Positions 11,101 to 22,800 of a stretch of DNA of 64,000 bases are shown piece by piece; position 1 is the stretch's first letter, and each line of letters starts with the position of its first letter. This DNA comes from Closterium sp. NIES-65. Lineage: Eukaryota; Streptophyta; Zygnematophyceae; Desmidiales; Closteriaceae. The notes beneath the pieces were generated by a model that was given only the letters and a program-made list of their open reading frames with translations, was not told the DNA's origin and ran no database searches. The translations under genes were made by a program, and so were the position numbers. Where the stretch lies: contig CANXME010002050.1 in assembly GCA_948144175.1 (NCBI GenBank), positions 310,001-374,000 on the forward strand, read 5' to 3'.

Positions 11101-12548
11101 TTGGGGCGAACATCGTCAGTGGCATGTGGATCTTCAGGGTGAAGCGGCCGCCGGGTTCTCCGCCTGTCTTCAAGGCGCGTTACGTGGCTCGTGGCTTTAG
11201 TCAGCGGCAGGGAGTTGACTACTTTCAGACCTTCTCCCCCACCCCGAAGATGACCACTCTTCGGGTACTGCTGCACGTTGGTGCTCACCGTGACTACGAG
11301 CTACACTCTCTCGACTTCAGCACTGCTTTCTTGCAGGGCAGCCTGCACGAGGAGATGTGGCTGCGCCGCCCACCTGGCTTCACTGGGTCTTTCCCTCTTG
11401 GTACCCAGTGGAGTCTCCGGCGTCCAGTCTACGGTCTCCACCAGGCGCCACGTGAGTGGCACGACACAGTGAGGACTACACTTGCGGCTCTTGGGTTTGC
11501 TCCTTCTACTGCCGACCCGTCGCTGTTTCTGCGCACCGACACCTCTCTGCCGCCGTTCTACATCCTCGTGTACGTCGACGACTTGGTCTTTGCCACAGCT
11601 GACACTGTCGCCTACGTGAAGTCCGAGCTGCAGAAGAGACACACGTGCACTGACCTGGGTGAACTGCGCAGCTACCTTGGCTTGCAGATCACCCGGGACA
11701 GAGCACGCCGCACCATTACCCTGACTCAGTCACACATGGTGCAGCAGGTCCTTCAGCGCTTCGGCTTCACGTACTCCTCGCCTCAGGCCACTCCTCTGCC
11801 TACTCGCCACTCACTCTCAGCTCTGCCTTCGGATGAGTCCGTAGAGTCGAGTGGCCAGTATCCAGAGCTTGTTGGTTGCCTCATGTACCTGATGACCTGC
11901 ACACGACCTGACCTTGCATACCCTCTTAGCATTCTTGCACGCTATGTTGCTCCTGGGAGACACCGACCAGAGCACACGGCTGCAGCGAAGAGGGTGTTGC
12001 GCTACTTGTGCAGTACGTCGGGCATGGGGCTGGTGCTTGGAGGGCGGAGTCCAGTGGTCCTCACTGGGCACGCGGACGCTTCTTGGGCTGACGACCAGGC
12101 TACGCAGCGGTCGTCACAGGGTTACACCTTCAGCCTTGGTTCCGGCTCTGTTTCGTGGCGGGCTACTCGCTCGTCTTCTGTTCTTGGCTCCAGTTGTGAG
12201 GCTGAGATCTACGCCGGGGCCATGGCTGCCCAGGAGCCTCGCTGGCTCACCTACGTTCTGACCGACCTTGGAGAGCCGCCTCATTCTCCTCTAGTCCTGT
12301 ACGTAGACAACAAGGCCATGCTGGCCTTGTGTCGAGAGCAGCGACTGGAGCACAGAACAAAGCACATTGCTCTTTGCTACTTCCTTGCTCGTGAGCTACA
12401 GCAGCGTGGTCAGTTGCGGCTTGCGTACGTGGCCTCTGAGGCCAACACTGCTGATGTTTTCACCAAGGCACTTGCGCCTTGTGATCATCAGCGCTTCTGT
12501 ACTCAGCTTGGTCTTGTGCCTGTCTTGCCTCACTTGCTCACTTCTTGA
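8110..12548 (+). pseudogene. pol: Copia-1 pol: protease, integrase, RT, RNase H
   Basis: The protease shows TLDSGASLSFFRD near 8110-8150. The GAG-pre-integrase zinc module has LLWHHRLGHPSLLRL (8575-8625) and PCVEGRQRAA with CVPC near 8710. The integrase core has D in MDVWGPARV, D in LHSDRGGEFSS and E near QQNGIAE. A pentapeptide-repeat linker spans 9610-9990. RT follows (GMWIFRVKRPPGSP, LDFSTAFLQGSLHEE and YVDD near 11572), then RNase H (HADASWADD, YVDNKAMLALC, ANTADVFTKAL) ending at 12548. Domain order and motifs are standard copia. Fossil, close to whole. Confidence 0.9.
9610..9990 (+). repeat. Copia-1 pentapeptide repeat linker
   Basis: A 15-bp unit, GGGGGTGCTGAGCCT with variants, repeated about twenty times. 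It encodes GGAEP/GGAGP pentapeptides between integrase and RT. Equivalent arrays of different length occur in Copia-2, -4, -5 and -6. It is followed by a second copy of the SPQ-LREW motif (LSPQELREWFARRW). Confidence 0.85.
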
Positions 12549-12756
12549 CCTTGCTTGTACTTTCATATATATATACTCTTGCTCTTGCTTACTTAGCCTT
12601 TTATATACATATGTGCTCCTGCATGTGAACTGGCCTTCTGGCCTTGAACTTGTGCTCGGAATGTGTGGTGACTTTGTGATCCACCCTGAGCTTTGCTTTG
12701 CTTTGCTTGACTGGTCTTGTGACCCCTTGTTCTCCCCCACTTTGCCTATGGGGGGG

Positions 12757-12873
12757 TGTCAAATTATAATCTTGTGTAGGCTATAGTGGGGTAGCTCAAA
12801 TGGGGTACACATTTCTAGGGTTGCATATTTGTATCACTTCCATTCCATAGTCATTCATCCTCGTTTCTTCTCA
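12757..12873 (+). repeat. Copia-1 3' LTR
   Basis: 117 bp, with one difference from the 5' LTR. It is preceded by CACTTTGCCTATGGGGG, the purine-tract end shared by the whole lineage, and followed by the target duplication GCTGC. Confidence 0.93.
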
Positions 12874-12889
12874 GCTGCAGTGATGCTTT

Positions 12890-14518
12890 GCCGTGGAAGG
12901 GAAGTTTCGTACCGTCCACCATCGTTGCCGCGAACTTGGTCTACTCGGAAGGTACCCCAATTTTCTCCAATATCCCGCGGTCACACACTGAGTGAGATGC
13001 ACCGCTGTCCACCAGAGCTTGGAGGCATCGTCACCTCGAAAATTAGTGGTTCCTGCTGCGCTGAGTAGCCAATGAGGGTCTGAGTAATAGGATCATAGGG
13101 TACATCAAAGATATTACCAACCCTATTTCCTATACCTAACTCAGCACTTTCCAACTTCACCTAGGGGGTAGGAGGTTTTTTCTGAGGCTCGTACAACTTC
13201 TCATGAGCCTTGAATTTTCCTCTAAGCCTTTGCAGCTGTGTAGGCTTTACCTGTGGGCAATAAGGAGCCTTAACACTGGGCTGCGGGGAGAGAATATTAA
13301 CTCCACGGAACGCACGACCCTTTTCTATGCTCCGTAGTACTTTGCCCAACTTCTCAGGTGCCTGAATAATCTCTAAAAGCTTTTTCTTGGCCTCTAAATC
13401 TCCCCTGAATTTTTCAAAGGCTTGAAAACCACGAGAAGCAATATTTTTATTTGAGTATCTTTGTAGGATACTTTTAACGAATTCTTACTTTCGTGGGTGT
13501 TCGGCTGGAGTTTCCCGGTCGGTGCAGAGTCTTTTTTCACGGAGCCTCCTTTCACCTCGGCGATTTCCCCTGATGCCGGCCGGTCGTGACGTTTTATATT
13601 TGCGCCATCATTTTCTCCTTTTTTCACCCGCTCCGAAGTCGCCACGTCATCACCCTTTTTCGCTTTTCGGATCTTTACGCGATCGCCAGGTCGATCCGCG
13701 GCTACTGGTGATTCCCATTTTTTAACTTCGCAGATGCTCCACTGTTGCCGCCCAGCAGTGCCACAAGTGCCTTCTTCAATTTGTAGCACGACAAAATTTG
13801 ATGCCCCGCTACGCCGCAAAAATGGCATGTTGTCGGTTGCTGCTTCGCGTCAAATTTGTCGATATCGATCAGTTCGGCGAACGTGGGGGGTGCCAATTGC
13901 TCCGTGACGAATGTACGGTTCAGCCCGTAACGTTGTGTTTCGGGTTGACCATGAGTCAAAGTGTCGTATCGTTCGGTAATTATTGTAGTTCGCTGCGATG
14001 ACCTGTCGGCGAATCTCCAATTTTAACCCTTCTGTGTACGCCTGGATTTTTTCGCCCTCAGTCAGGTCAGTAATGCGGTTGAACAGTAGCTCCATCTGCT
14101 ACGTATACTATGCTATACTCCCGTATTGCTTGTGTCGGTGTATCTGCTGCCGCGCCATGTAGGTTGTATTAATTGGCTCGAAACGTTCGATGGGGTTTGC
14201 CCGGAAATGCGCCCACGTTTTCTCCGCGCGGGCCATGTCAGTGTAATAAATCCACTCGAGTGCTGGTCCCCGCAACAGTGTCGCTGCGAGCCAAATTTGT
14301 GCCGCGTCGTGTGTCGGGGTCGAACAACCAATGGCCTCGAAGTAAATTTGAGGGTCGCCCCGAATCGTCGAACGTCAGATCCTTTCGCGCTGGGATCGAA
14401 CGCTTCAGGGAGCCTCGGGCGAGCTGTTTCGAGGTTCGGCGAAGGTGGTGCCATCGGTCCGTGAAATGTTGGTGTCGCTGCCGCTGCTGGTGCCATCACT
14501 GCTACGTTCGCTGCTGCA
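12890..14518 (-). pseudogene. gag: Gypsy-2 gag body and protease start
   Basis: Minus-strand gag remains lie upstream (in element sense) of the Copia-1 insertion. A retrotransposon-gag-like helix block (RITDLTEGEKIQAYTEGL) lies near 14080-14020. A zinc knuckle of the form C-x2-C-x4-H-x4-C, CHFCGVAGHQILSC, sits at 13786-13827. A lysine-rich stretch follows, and then an aspartic protease start with ALVDSGASHSVCDRG, its DSG at 13001-13009. Copia-1 separates this from the protease remainder near 5305. Broken fossil. Confidence 0.8.
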
Positions 14519-14523
14519 TTGAC

Positions 14524-14702
14524 TGTGAGAATGCTATAATTGTCTAGTCTGCAGTGGGGTACTCTATAGTGAGCACAACCCTGTTAGGGTTTGCTACATG
14601 TACTGCCCTGCTTACTAGTGCAATCACTTCTTTGCCTATCTTTCTCTTGCCTAGCTAGGTAAACCCTAGCTATGGCTCCTCGTTATAGCTACTATCTCAA
14701 CA
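14524..14702 (+). repeat. TRIM-2 5' LTR
   Basis: 179 bp, TGTGAGAATGC...CTCAACA, followed by the primer site TGCTATCAGAGC. Confidence 0.87.
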
Positions 14703-15908
14703 TGCTATCAGAGCGGTTACGCTCCTGGCCTGTGGGCCCACCTGCTTCCGCTGCCCTACTGTGTGTCGCGCGCCCCGTGGCGCGCGACCTTCAATTTTTC
14801 TTCCCGCCATGCGCCCCGAGCGCGTGGCGGTTTTCTGCCCGCCATGCGCCCTGAGGCGCGCGGCGGTTTCCTGCTTCGTGCGGCGCCCTGGGGGCCCGCG
14901 CGTCGCCCTCCTCCCGTCGCCTCGTCGCGGTGCCCTGGGGGGCCGCGCGCCGGCCCCTCCCGTCCCCTCGTCGCGGCGCCTTGGGGGCCCTCGTGCCGGC
15001 CCCTTCTGTCACCTCGTCGCGGCGCCTTGGGGGCCCGTGCACCGGCCCCTCCCGTCGCCTCGTCGCGGCACCTTGGGGGCCCGCGCGCCGGCCCTTCCCG
15101 TCGCCTCGTCGCGGCGCCTTGGGGGCCCGCGCGCCGGCCCCACCCGTTGCCTCGTCGCGACGCCTTGGGGGCCCGCGCGTGGCCCCTCCCGTCCCCCGTC
15201 GAGCCGCCCTCGTTGGCCCGTGCACGGCCCCCCTCCCGTCACCCGCCGTGGCGCCCTCGGGGGGCCCGCGCCCTGCTCCTTCGTGGCGCCCTGGAGACCC
15301 CCCACCGCCTCCCTTTCCCTCCGTGACCCGCCCCTGCTGCTTCCCGCGCTCCTACCTGCGTTAGGGTTTGGGGGTGGTGGGTGTGGGGTTGGCGGTTGTG
15401 AGTTCCTCCCCTTGCTCCTCCTCCTCCCTCATCTCCCACTGCTGCAGCTATCGCTGAGGGGGGTGGTGTGTGGGAGCCTAGGGTTTAGGGTTTAAGGGGG
15501 GTGCCGTGGGAGTGGAGCTAGGGTTTCAGCAGGGGGTGTGTGAGAGGGGTGTGGGGCAGCTGGGGGAGGTTGAGTGGAGGCAGCCGTCGTGTCATCAGCA
15601 GCGCCAGTAGTCCGGAGGCTACAATCTCCGTTAGTCGCCAGCCGCCTGTGGGTCAGTTGCTCTAGTCAGGAGGCTACAATCTCCGTGAAGCCAGTTACTC
15701 CTGTAGTCCGGGCCCTTGCTTCGGTAGCCACTGAGCCAGCAGCTCCTGTGTGCCTGCAGCTTCAGCAGTCCTCTCCCATCTTCTCGCCCCCACAGTCTCT
15801 CCTCCTCCTCACTTGCCCTCTGTGACAGCCTCTAGCTTTGCTTGTGCTTGTGCACTTCTTTATGACTGCTTGTTGTACTGATTATACCCCACTTTGCCTA
15901 TGGGGGTG

Positions 15909-16087
15909 TGTCAGAATGCTATAATTGTCTAGTCTGCAGTGGGGTAATCTATAGTGAGTACAACCCTGTTAGGGTTTGCTATATGTACTGCCCTGCTTAC
16001 TAGTGCAATCACTTCTTTGCCTATCTTTCTCTTGCCTAGCTAGGTAAACCATAGCTATGGCTCCTCGTTCTAGCTACTATCTCAACA
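15909..16087 (+). repeat. TRIM-2 3' LTR
   Basis: 179 bp, TGTCAGAATGC...CTCAACA, six differences from the 5' copy, followed by TTGAC. Confidence 0.87.
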
Positions 16088-16092
16088 TTGAC

Positions 16093-16240
16093 TGCTGTGG
16101 TGGCGGCTGCGGATTGGTTTGTCAGGAGGGCCTCGATTCGCCGAATCGCCGCCTGCGTCTGTTCTACGTTGGTGCGAAGGCTGGCGATGTCCCTCGTCGT
16201 CGCGTAATTGTCGCCTTGACCCTCCATGCCTGATATTGCA
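16093..16240 (-). pseudogene. gag: Gypsy-2 gag amino-terminal part
   Basis: A minus-strand segment starting near 16227 reads MEGQGDNYATTRDIASL and then a helical stretch (TQAAIRRIEALLT). It resembles the coiled-coil-like start of plant gypsy Gag. It lies about 165 bp inside the Gypsy-2 5' LTR, as expected for a gag start, and is separated from the gag body by TRIM-2, whose target duplication TTGAC lies at 16088-16092. Confidence 0.7.
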
Positions 16241-16393
16241 CGTTCGAAAACCGAAATCGAGGGGGAGTGAAAAACACGGAACCGGATTTACGTATCCAAA
16301 GTCGGTGTTTAACAGTCGTCGCCCCCGCCGTTTTTGAAGACTCGGTTTTAGCGGTCGAAAAAACTTCGCGTATAAATGACTATGATTATCAAG

Positions 16394-16763
16394 TGTGAGG
16401 ATCTAGGATCGAGCTCAAAAAAGAGAATGTGAATTGAATGAATCACCTGGGTACAACACGAGGCCATATATAGGCTAGACACAAGGCCCAGTAACCAGGT
16501 GTTACGCGAAGGTTCTGAGGGTCGCGAAGCGTCCCGAACAAACCCTTCTCGGCTTCGGTAGAAGGCAATTTGGTGGCAACCAAAAAGCCCAGAATTCGGT
16601 GCACGCAACCTAGCTCGGTGCTATAAATATAATAAAATATAGGAGAGCACCTAGCCTAGGAAATCAAGCAATTCATGCATGCATAAAATAATTCTATGCT
16701 AGAAATAGCATAATAAAGTAAGGGCAGGCAAGCATATTTGGCATAAGCCATCGTACTCTCACA
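16394..16763 (-). repeat. Gypsy-2 5' LTR (reverse orientation)
   Basis: 370 bp; in element sense it begins TGTGAGAGTACG and ends CTCACA. It shares blocks with the Gypsy-1 LTR but is clearly diverged, so the two gypsy copies are probably different subfamilies or of different age. To its right begins an unrelated old LTR fragment, so Gypsy-2 appears to have inserted into or beside that LTR. Confidence 0.8.
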
Positions 16764-17177
16764 AGGTGCAGTCGTGGGCACATGCACGACCTGGCGTCTG
16801 CGCAGTGCACATCACGAGGCACAGCACGCCAACCAACTGCGAGCACCTGTGAAGCGGGTGCGCTGCTATCATGCGGGTGCAACACTGTGTAGCCGCCTTT
16901 CTATAGCGTTGGCACGTTGCCGATTTGCAACGTTGGCAAGCCGCGCTTCTGCAATGCTAGAGCGGTGCGGACTTTGCAGCGCTAGAATGCGGTCGACCGT
17001 GCTGCGCTGGAGGTCGACCTGCTTGCGTGCTAGCGTTTGATGTAGTCGTTGTTGCAAATGTTGTTGCTATCATTGTCTTATTCTCTTGCTAGCGAAACTC
17101 TTGCCGTTTTGCCCCGATAACAAACAAGTGCTAAAGAACACAAGGAACGCTACGATTACTCTAACAACCGTGCCTTC
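16764..17177 (+). repeat. Old LTR fragment related to the Copia-3 LTR, left piece
   Basis: Its reverse complement matches the Copia-3 LTR in several blocks: CGGCAAGAGTTTCGCTAG against GGCAAGAGTTTCACTAGG, GACTACATCA, GGTCGACC units, and CGCACCCGCTTCACAGGTG. Copia-2 splits it, with the remaining end at 24652-24684. Its left end is cut at 16763 by Gypsy-2. No internal element sequence accompanies it, so it is a truncated or solo LTR and much older than Copia-3. Confidence 0.7.
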
Positions 17178-17306
17178 TATCAGAACATTGTAGCTTATAC
17201 ATTTTGTGTAGGCTATAGTGGGGTATCCCATAGGGGGTACAACCCAATTAGGGTTAGTACTTGTACCCACTTCTTTCATAGTTCATTCATTTCTCGTTTC
17301 TTCTCA
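17178..17306 (+). repeat. Copia-2 5' LTR
   Basis: 129 bp, ending TTCTTCTCA before the primer site TGGTATCGAGCAGG. Confidence 0.92.
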
Positions 17307-17399
17307 TGGTATCGAGCAGGTTCCCTAACGGGAACGATTCCTAGGGCCCACCACTACGAACCTTTTTTTTTTCCTGCCCGGAGCGCGCTCCGCTTAGGC

Positions 17400-18300
17400 T
17401 TGAGTCGCGCCTCTTGTGCCCTTTCTACCGTCCCGCCCTCCCTAGGCCTCCTTTGGCCCCGTCGCGTCGCCCCTAGCGGCCTCTCTCGCGCCGCCCTTAC
17501 TCGGCCCGTCGCCGCCCTCCACGGCCCGTCGCCGCCCGTACGCGGCCCGTTGCCGTCCTCTACGGCCCCTTGCGCCGCTCGTAACGGCCCGTCGCCGCCC
17601 TTCGCGGCTTCTCGTGCCGCCCTTACGGCACGTCGCCGACCTCCGCGGCCCCTCGCGCCGCCCTCACTTACGGCCCCGGCGCCTACCTGCTGGCCCCGCC
17701 GCCCTTACCTGCGGACCCGCCACCTACCTGCGGCCCCGCCACCTACCTGCGGCCTCGCCGCCTACCTGCTGGCCCCGCCACCTCCCTGCGGCCCCGCCAC
17801 CTACCTGCGGGCGCGCCACCTACCTGCGGCCCCGCAGCCTACCTGCGGGCGCGCCACCTACCTGCGGCCCCGCCGCTCTTACCTGCGGCCCCGCCGCCCC
17901 TACCTGCGGCCCCGCCGCCCTTACCTGCGGCCCCGCCGCCCTTACCTGCGGCCCCGTCGCCCCTACCTGCAGCCCCGCCGCCCCTACCTGCGGCCCCGCC
18001 ACCCTTACCTGCGGCCCTGTCGCCTGCTGCAGCGCCGCCCACCACCCGAGCTGCCCGAGCCGCCATACCCAGCCCGCGCCGCCCTGCAGCCGAACCGCCG
18101 AGCCGCCCAGCACCCGAGCAGCCGAGCCGCCGAGCCGCCGAGCCGCCCAGCAGCCGAGCCGCAGAGCCGCCGAGCCGCCGAGCAGCCGAGCCGCCGAGCC
18201 GCCCAGCCGCAGAGCCGCCCAGCAGCCGAGCCGCCGAGCCGCCCAGCAGCCGAGCCGCCCGCACCGCCGAGCCGCACAAGCCGCCCTGTCCGGTAAGAGC
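17400..18300 (+). repeat. Copia-2 GC-rich leader minisatellite
   Basis: Two sub-arrays: units of about 20 bp built on CTACCTGCGGCCCCGCC (17680-18020), then GCCGAGCCGCCCAGCAGCC units (18050-18270). It has the same position and composition as the Copia-1 leader but a different repeat unit. Confidence 0.75.
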
Positions 18301-18360
18301 AGCGCCTCTTTCTCAGCACTGCCCTTACTCTACTGTTTGCGCTGCTAGTCTACTGCTGTC

Positions 18361-19870
18361 ATGGCTACCCCTAGTGTCCTCGCTTTTGACGCTGAGGGTC
18401 GGGCCATTGACTTTGACGTCTGGATAGATGACCTGCAGCTTTTCTTACAGTGCGATAGGGCAGACGGACTCTCTCTCTTTGACCTCACCTATGGTGCCTC
18501 TCCTGCCCCTGCTGCTGATGCTGACACCACTGTTCGCTCACAGTGGGCCACGCGCAATGCTGCTGCACGTCTTGCTGTGCGTCGCCACCTGCGTACCTCT
18601 GAGCGTGCGCACTTAAGCCAGTACAAGAGTGCTCAGACCTTGTACGACGCTGTAGTTGCACGCTACTCCTCCCCTGCCACTGCTGCACTGAGCCGCCTCA
18701 TGCTACCGTACCTCTTTCCTGACCTTGCTGCCTTTCCCACAGTCGCGGACCTCATTACGCACCTCCGCACTAGTGACACTCGCTACCGCGCTGCGCTTCC
18801 TGCTGAGTTCTGCGCCAAGAACCCCCCCCCATGTACATCACTCTCTACTACATAGTCACTTGCCTCCCTGACTCCCTTCGCGTAGTCAGCGACCACTTCC
18901 TCTCAGTCTGTCCCACCATTCTCACTGTTGACCTCCTCGAGAAGGCCCTCTTAGCAGCGGAGAAGAGCATAGTCGCTGTAGGAGCCTCTCGTGGTGACCC
19001 GCGCACCCCCATCTTTGAGGGGTGTTCCCCCTCCCCCCTTCTGCCCTCTGTTGCCTCTGTTGCTGCGGCCGACCTCGTTGGGCTTGAGTCGGTCGGTGCG
19101 GCGTCTACCCCTAGCGGGAGACGCCGCTCTGGCAAGGGCAAGGGGGGCAGGGGCGCTGGAGGAGCTAGCGGGGGCGGTGGAGGCGGAGGTGGAGGCGGTG
19201 GGGGGAGTGGGGGTGGCGGTGGGGGTGGAGGTGTCGGTGGCGGCAGTGGAGGCGGAGGCGGCGGCGGCGGTGGCGGTGGGAGCGGAGGTGGCGGAGGTGG
19301 CGGCGGTGGAGGAGGCGGTGGCGGAGGAGGTGGAGCTGGTCGGGGTGGCGCTGCGCAGAGGGTCGGCTCCAGTAGTGGTCAGCGCCAGCAGCAGCAGCTG
19401 CAGCAGCGCGCTCGTGACACCCCCTCCCCTCAGGAGCTCCGTGAGTGGTATGCTACTCGCCAGCGGGGTGGGGGTACTGGTCCGTGCACCTACATCCTAT
19501 GCACCGGCGACCGCACGGGTGAGCAGTGTGGGGGTGCGCACTCCAGCCAACGCTGCTTTGGCCACCTAACGGACGCTTGGCGTCACCAGTTCCCGGAGGC
19601 CACTGAGATCACCCGCTAGGGTGAGCTGTCTAGGGCGGGGGTAGCTATCTTTGATCTTGACTTTGATGCTACTCTTGCTGCCATGTATGCTGTGACTATT
19701 AGTGATGAGGGTGACTGTTACCGGTGGTTCCCGCCCGACCCGGGCATTGAGACTGCTGCTCTAGGTACTGGTGAGGCTGCTGCTCTAGGTGCTAGCGAGG
19801 CTGCTGCTCTAGGTGCTAGTGAGTCTGCTTCCTCAGGTGCTGGTGAGTCCGCGCTCTCAGGTAACGAGTC
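18361..19870 (+). pseudogene. gag: Copia-2 gag
   Basis: It begins MATPSVLAFDAEGRAIDFDVW and follows Copia-1 gag closely. The glycine tract is at about 19165-19340. A Gln-rich stretch and SPQELREWY precede the cysteine-histidine motif (PCTYILCTGDR, QCGGAHSSQRCF), with the same C-x13-C-x3-H-x4-C spacing. Fossil, broken. Confidence 0.8.
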
Positions 19871-19879
19871 GGCTTCAGC

Positions 19880-22800
19880 CTCCCTCACCTTCACCCTTGA
19901 CTCGGGGGCATCTCGCTCCTTCTTTCGAGACCGCACCACATTCACGCCGCTTGGTCGGCCAGTTGCGGTCTCTCTGGCCGACCCCTCTGGGGGTCCTGTC
20001 CTTGCTCACTTCTCCACTGTCCTCCCGTGTCCGGCGGCTCCCTCTGGCACCCTGTCTGGTCTTTACCTCCCCTCGTTCTCTACGAACTTGGTGAGTGGCG
20101 CTGACCTTCAGGATGGGGGAGTTCACCAGTTCACTCCTGCGAGCCAGCGGGTGACCCACTGCACGGACGCTCGGACGACCCGACACTTGGCCACGTTTAC
20201 ACGTCGGCCGGGGTCGAGCCTGTACACACTGACCACTGCGTCTCCTCCTGTCCCTGTGTCTGGTCAGGTAGCTGCATCGGGTCAGGTGTTTGCTGCAGCG
20301 TCCAGGTCTGGTCCTGAGTCCGCCCCCTGCTCGTGTCGCCTCCTGTCTCACGAGACTCTCCTCTGGCACCACCGCCTTGGTCACCCCTCCCTGCTTCGTC
20401 TCCGAGGCATGGCCTCCCGTCTCCTTGTCTCTGGTCTTCCCCGGTCCCTCCCTCCTCTTCCTCCGGGGCCTGGCCCTACCTGCGTCCCCTGTGTCGAGGG
20501 GCGGCAGCGTGCTGCCCGTCACTCCTCCCAGTTTCCTCCGACAGAGGCCCCGCTGCAGACGCTTCACCTGGACGTGTGGGGCCCCGCCCGCGTCCGTGGA
20601 CTGGGTCACGAGCGCTACTTCCTGATGGTGGTTGACAACTACTCGCGCTACACCACAGTCTTCCCCTTGCGCAGCAATGGTGAGGTCACTGAGGTGCTGA
20701 TCGACTGGATCCGTGCAGCTCGTCTCCAGCTCAGGAAGAGCTTCGGCTCGGACTTTCCTGTTCTGCGTCTGCACTCTGACAGAGGCGGAGAGTTCTCCTC
20801 TGGCCTTCTGCGAGCCTACTGTCGTGCACGAGGCATCCGCCAGACCTTCACGCTTCCGGAATCTCCACAGCAAAATGGGATTGCTGAGCGCCGCATCGGC
20901 ATGGTCATGGACGTCGCCCGTACGTCCATGATGCATGCGGCTGCCTCCCATTTTCTGTGGCCGTTTGCGGTTCGGTACGCGGCGCATCAGATCAACCTTC
21001 ACCCCAGGGTCTCCAGGCCGGAGACCTCCCCAGCCTTGCTGTGGACGGGGAAGGTTGGCGATGCGTTTGCGTTCCGTGTCTGGGGATCTCGGGCGTTTGT
21101 CCGCGACTTGACTGCGGACAAGTTGTCCCCTCGTGCTGCTCCTTGCGTCTTCCTGGGTTTCCCCCCTGACGCGCCAAGGTGGCAGTTCTACCACCCCACC
21201 TCTCACCGTGTTCTATCCTCCCAGGACGTCACGTTTGACGAGTCGGTCCCCTACTACTGCCTCTTCCCCTACCGCACTCAGTCCCTCCCCCCACCGCCGC
21301 TCTTCCTTGTACCAGGTCCCCCCCTGGTAGAACCCCTTCCCCCTCAGGGTCCGTCCCCTTCAGGTGTGTCCCAGGTAGACGCAGTCGAGCCTGTCGAGGT
21401 CACTGGTGACTCTGGTGCTGCTGAGGGTGCTGCTGCGGGTGCTGAGCCTGGGGGTGCTGAGTCTGGGGGTGCTGAGTCTGGGGTTGCTGAGCCTGGGGGT
21501 GTTGAGTCTGGGGGTGCTGAGCCTGGGGGTGCTGAGTCTTGGGGTGCTGAGTCTGGGGGTGCTACGCCTGGGGGTGCTGAGCTTGGGGGTGCTACGCTTG
21601 GAGGTGCTGAGCGTGGGGGTCTGGAGCCTGAGGGAGCTGAGCCTACTGGTGCTGTGTCTGGCGGTTCTCCGGGTGCTTCGTCTCGCCGGGAACCACTCTC
21701 TCCACAGGAGCTGCGTGAGTGGTTTGCTCGGCACTGGAGGCGAGCTGCTGGAGTTGGAGGTGCTGCGGGTACTGGAGTTTCTGCTGCTGCTGAGGGTGCT
21801 GGTGCCACGGGTCCCAGAGGTGCTCGTACTGGGAGTACTGGAGCTGCTGGGCCTGCGGGTACTTCTGGAGCTGGAGCTGCTGCGGGTGTTGGCGCGGAGG
21901 CTTCTGCTGTCGGTCCTGGAGGCGGCCCTGCTGGGGGTGCTACTGGTGCTGATGGAGGTACTGGAGCTGGAGGTGCTGCTGGTGCTGGTGCTGCCGCTGG
22001 GGGTACTGGTGCTGTACCTGCTGTGTCTGGAGTCGCTGCGCGGCCTCGGCCGTACTTCGTTCCGCTCCTTCAGCAGGTTCTTGGTCTCCCGCCTTCTACT
22101 GGTCCTCCTCCTCCTCCCTTAGAGTTTCCACAGCCTGTCCCATCCCAGTTACAGTTACAGCCGGCCTCTCCACTTCCTGCTCCTTCTCCCTATACTGGTC
22201 CTACTGGAGGTCTTGCTGAGCGTCGTGAGCCTGCGTCTCGCCCTGTGTCGCCTGTCAGTGCTGCTCACACTAGTGGTCGCGGTTCACGTCAGCGTCCTCC
22301 CCCTGTCCCTGGCACGCACCGGATGTCTCTGCGTCCGTCCACTGCTCCTCTGCGTGCCCCTTTGCCTTCTCCTCCTGAGTCTTCTCTTCCTGCTCTTTCT
22401 GACCTGGAGTCGGACTCTCTTCGTGCTGCCAGTCCTACTGTCACGCGTCTCCTTGCTACTGTTGTCACTGACCCTTCCTTTGAGTCCACTGTCGCGTCTG
22501 CCCTAGTTGCTGAGCTCGTCGACTTTGCTGCTCGCTGTCGCCTAGACTACGCCGCAAGTCTTGTTGCAGAGTCTCAGTCTGTCTGTCCTCCGTCCGTCGG
22601 GGGTGAGCGTGCCCTTGGCACGGACGTCCTTGAGGACAGGCAGGAGGAGTTCCAGTGCTTGGCCGCTGCTTCACCTCATCTCGTGTCCGTACTGCTTACC
22701 CCTGAGGGAGACCCGGATGCACTTGACATCCCGACTCCGCGCTCTTACGCGGAGGCGATAGAGGGTCCCTACTCTCCTCAGTGGCAGGCAGCTATGGATG

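Larger units (their letters stand above)
5325..12873 (+). mobile_element. Copia-1: Ty1/copia element, nearly whole, very young
   Basis: A complete copia element of 7,549 bp. Two 117-bp LTRs differ at one position, and GCTGC is duplicated at 5320-5324 and 12874-12878. Parts in order: primer site TGGTATCGAGCAGG (5442), GC-rich leader, gag, protease, integrase, linker, RT, RNase H, purine-rich tract, LTR. Integrase before RT is the copia order. It inserted into the protease region of Gypsy-2 in the opposite orientation. The pol body is largely open; about one or two breaks. Young by LTR identity. Confidence 0.95.
14524..16087 (+). mobile_element. TRIM-2: short non-autonomous LTR element
   Basis: 1,564 bp with two 179-bp LTRs (14524-14702 and 15909-16087) differing at six positions, flanked by TTGAC duplications (14519-14523, 16088-16092). 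The primer site TGCTATCAGAGCGG follows the 5' LTR, and CACTTTGCCTATGGGGG precedes the 3' LTR. The interior has no gag or pol motif; it holds a GC-rich array of about 45-bp units (14890-15250, CCTCGTCGCGGCGCCTTGGG). It sits in Gypsy-2 gag. The 3' end shared with the Copia-1 lineage suggests mobilisation in trans. Oldest of the three TRIM copies by LTR divergence. Confidence 0.88.
3238..16763 (-). mobile_element. Gypsy-2: Ty3/gypsy element, nested host of two insertions
   Basis: A minus-strand gypsy element. Read right to left it has a 5' LTR (16394-16763), gag start (about 16227), gag with CCHC knuckle (about 13.7-14.5 kb), protease start (DSG near 13005), protease end plus RT, RNase H and integrase (5305-3241). 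Two elements interrupt it: Copia-1 inside the protease region and TRIM-2 inside gag, each with perfect 5-bp target duplications. Its 3' end is cut by Gypsy-1, so the rest may lie left of the window. It is broken, with more than five breaks besides the insertions. Confidence 0.88.

Noticed and set aside
17070-17279. Short hydrophobic minus-strand frame next to the AP2 remnant
   Set aside because: It runs through the Copia-2 LTR and the old LTR fragment, so it is not the AP2 protein's carboxyl end.
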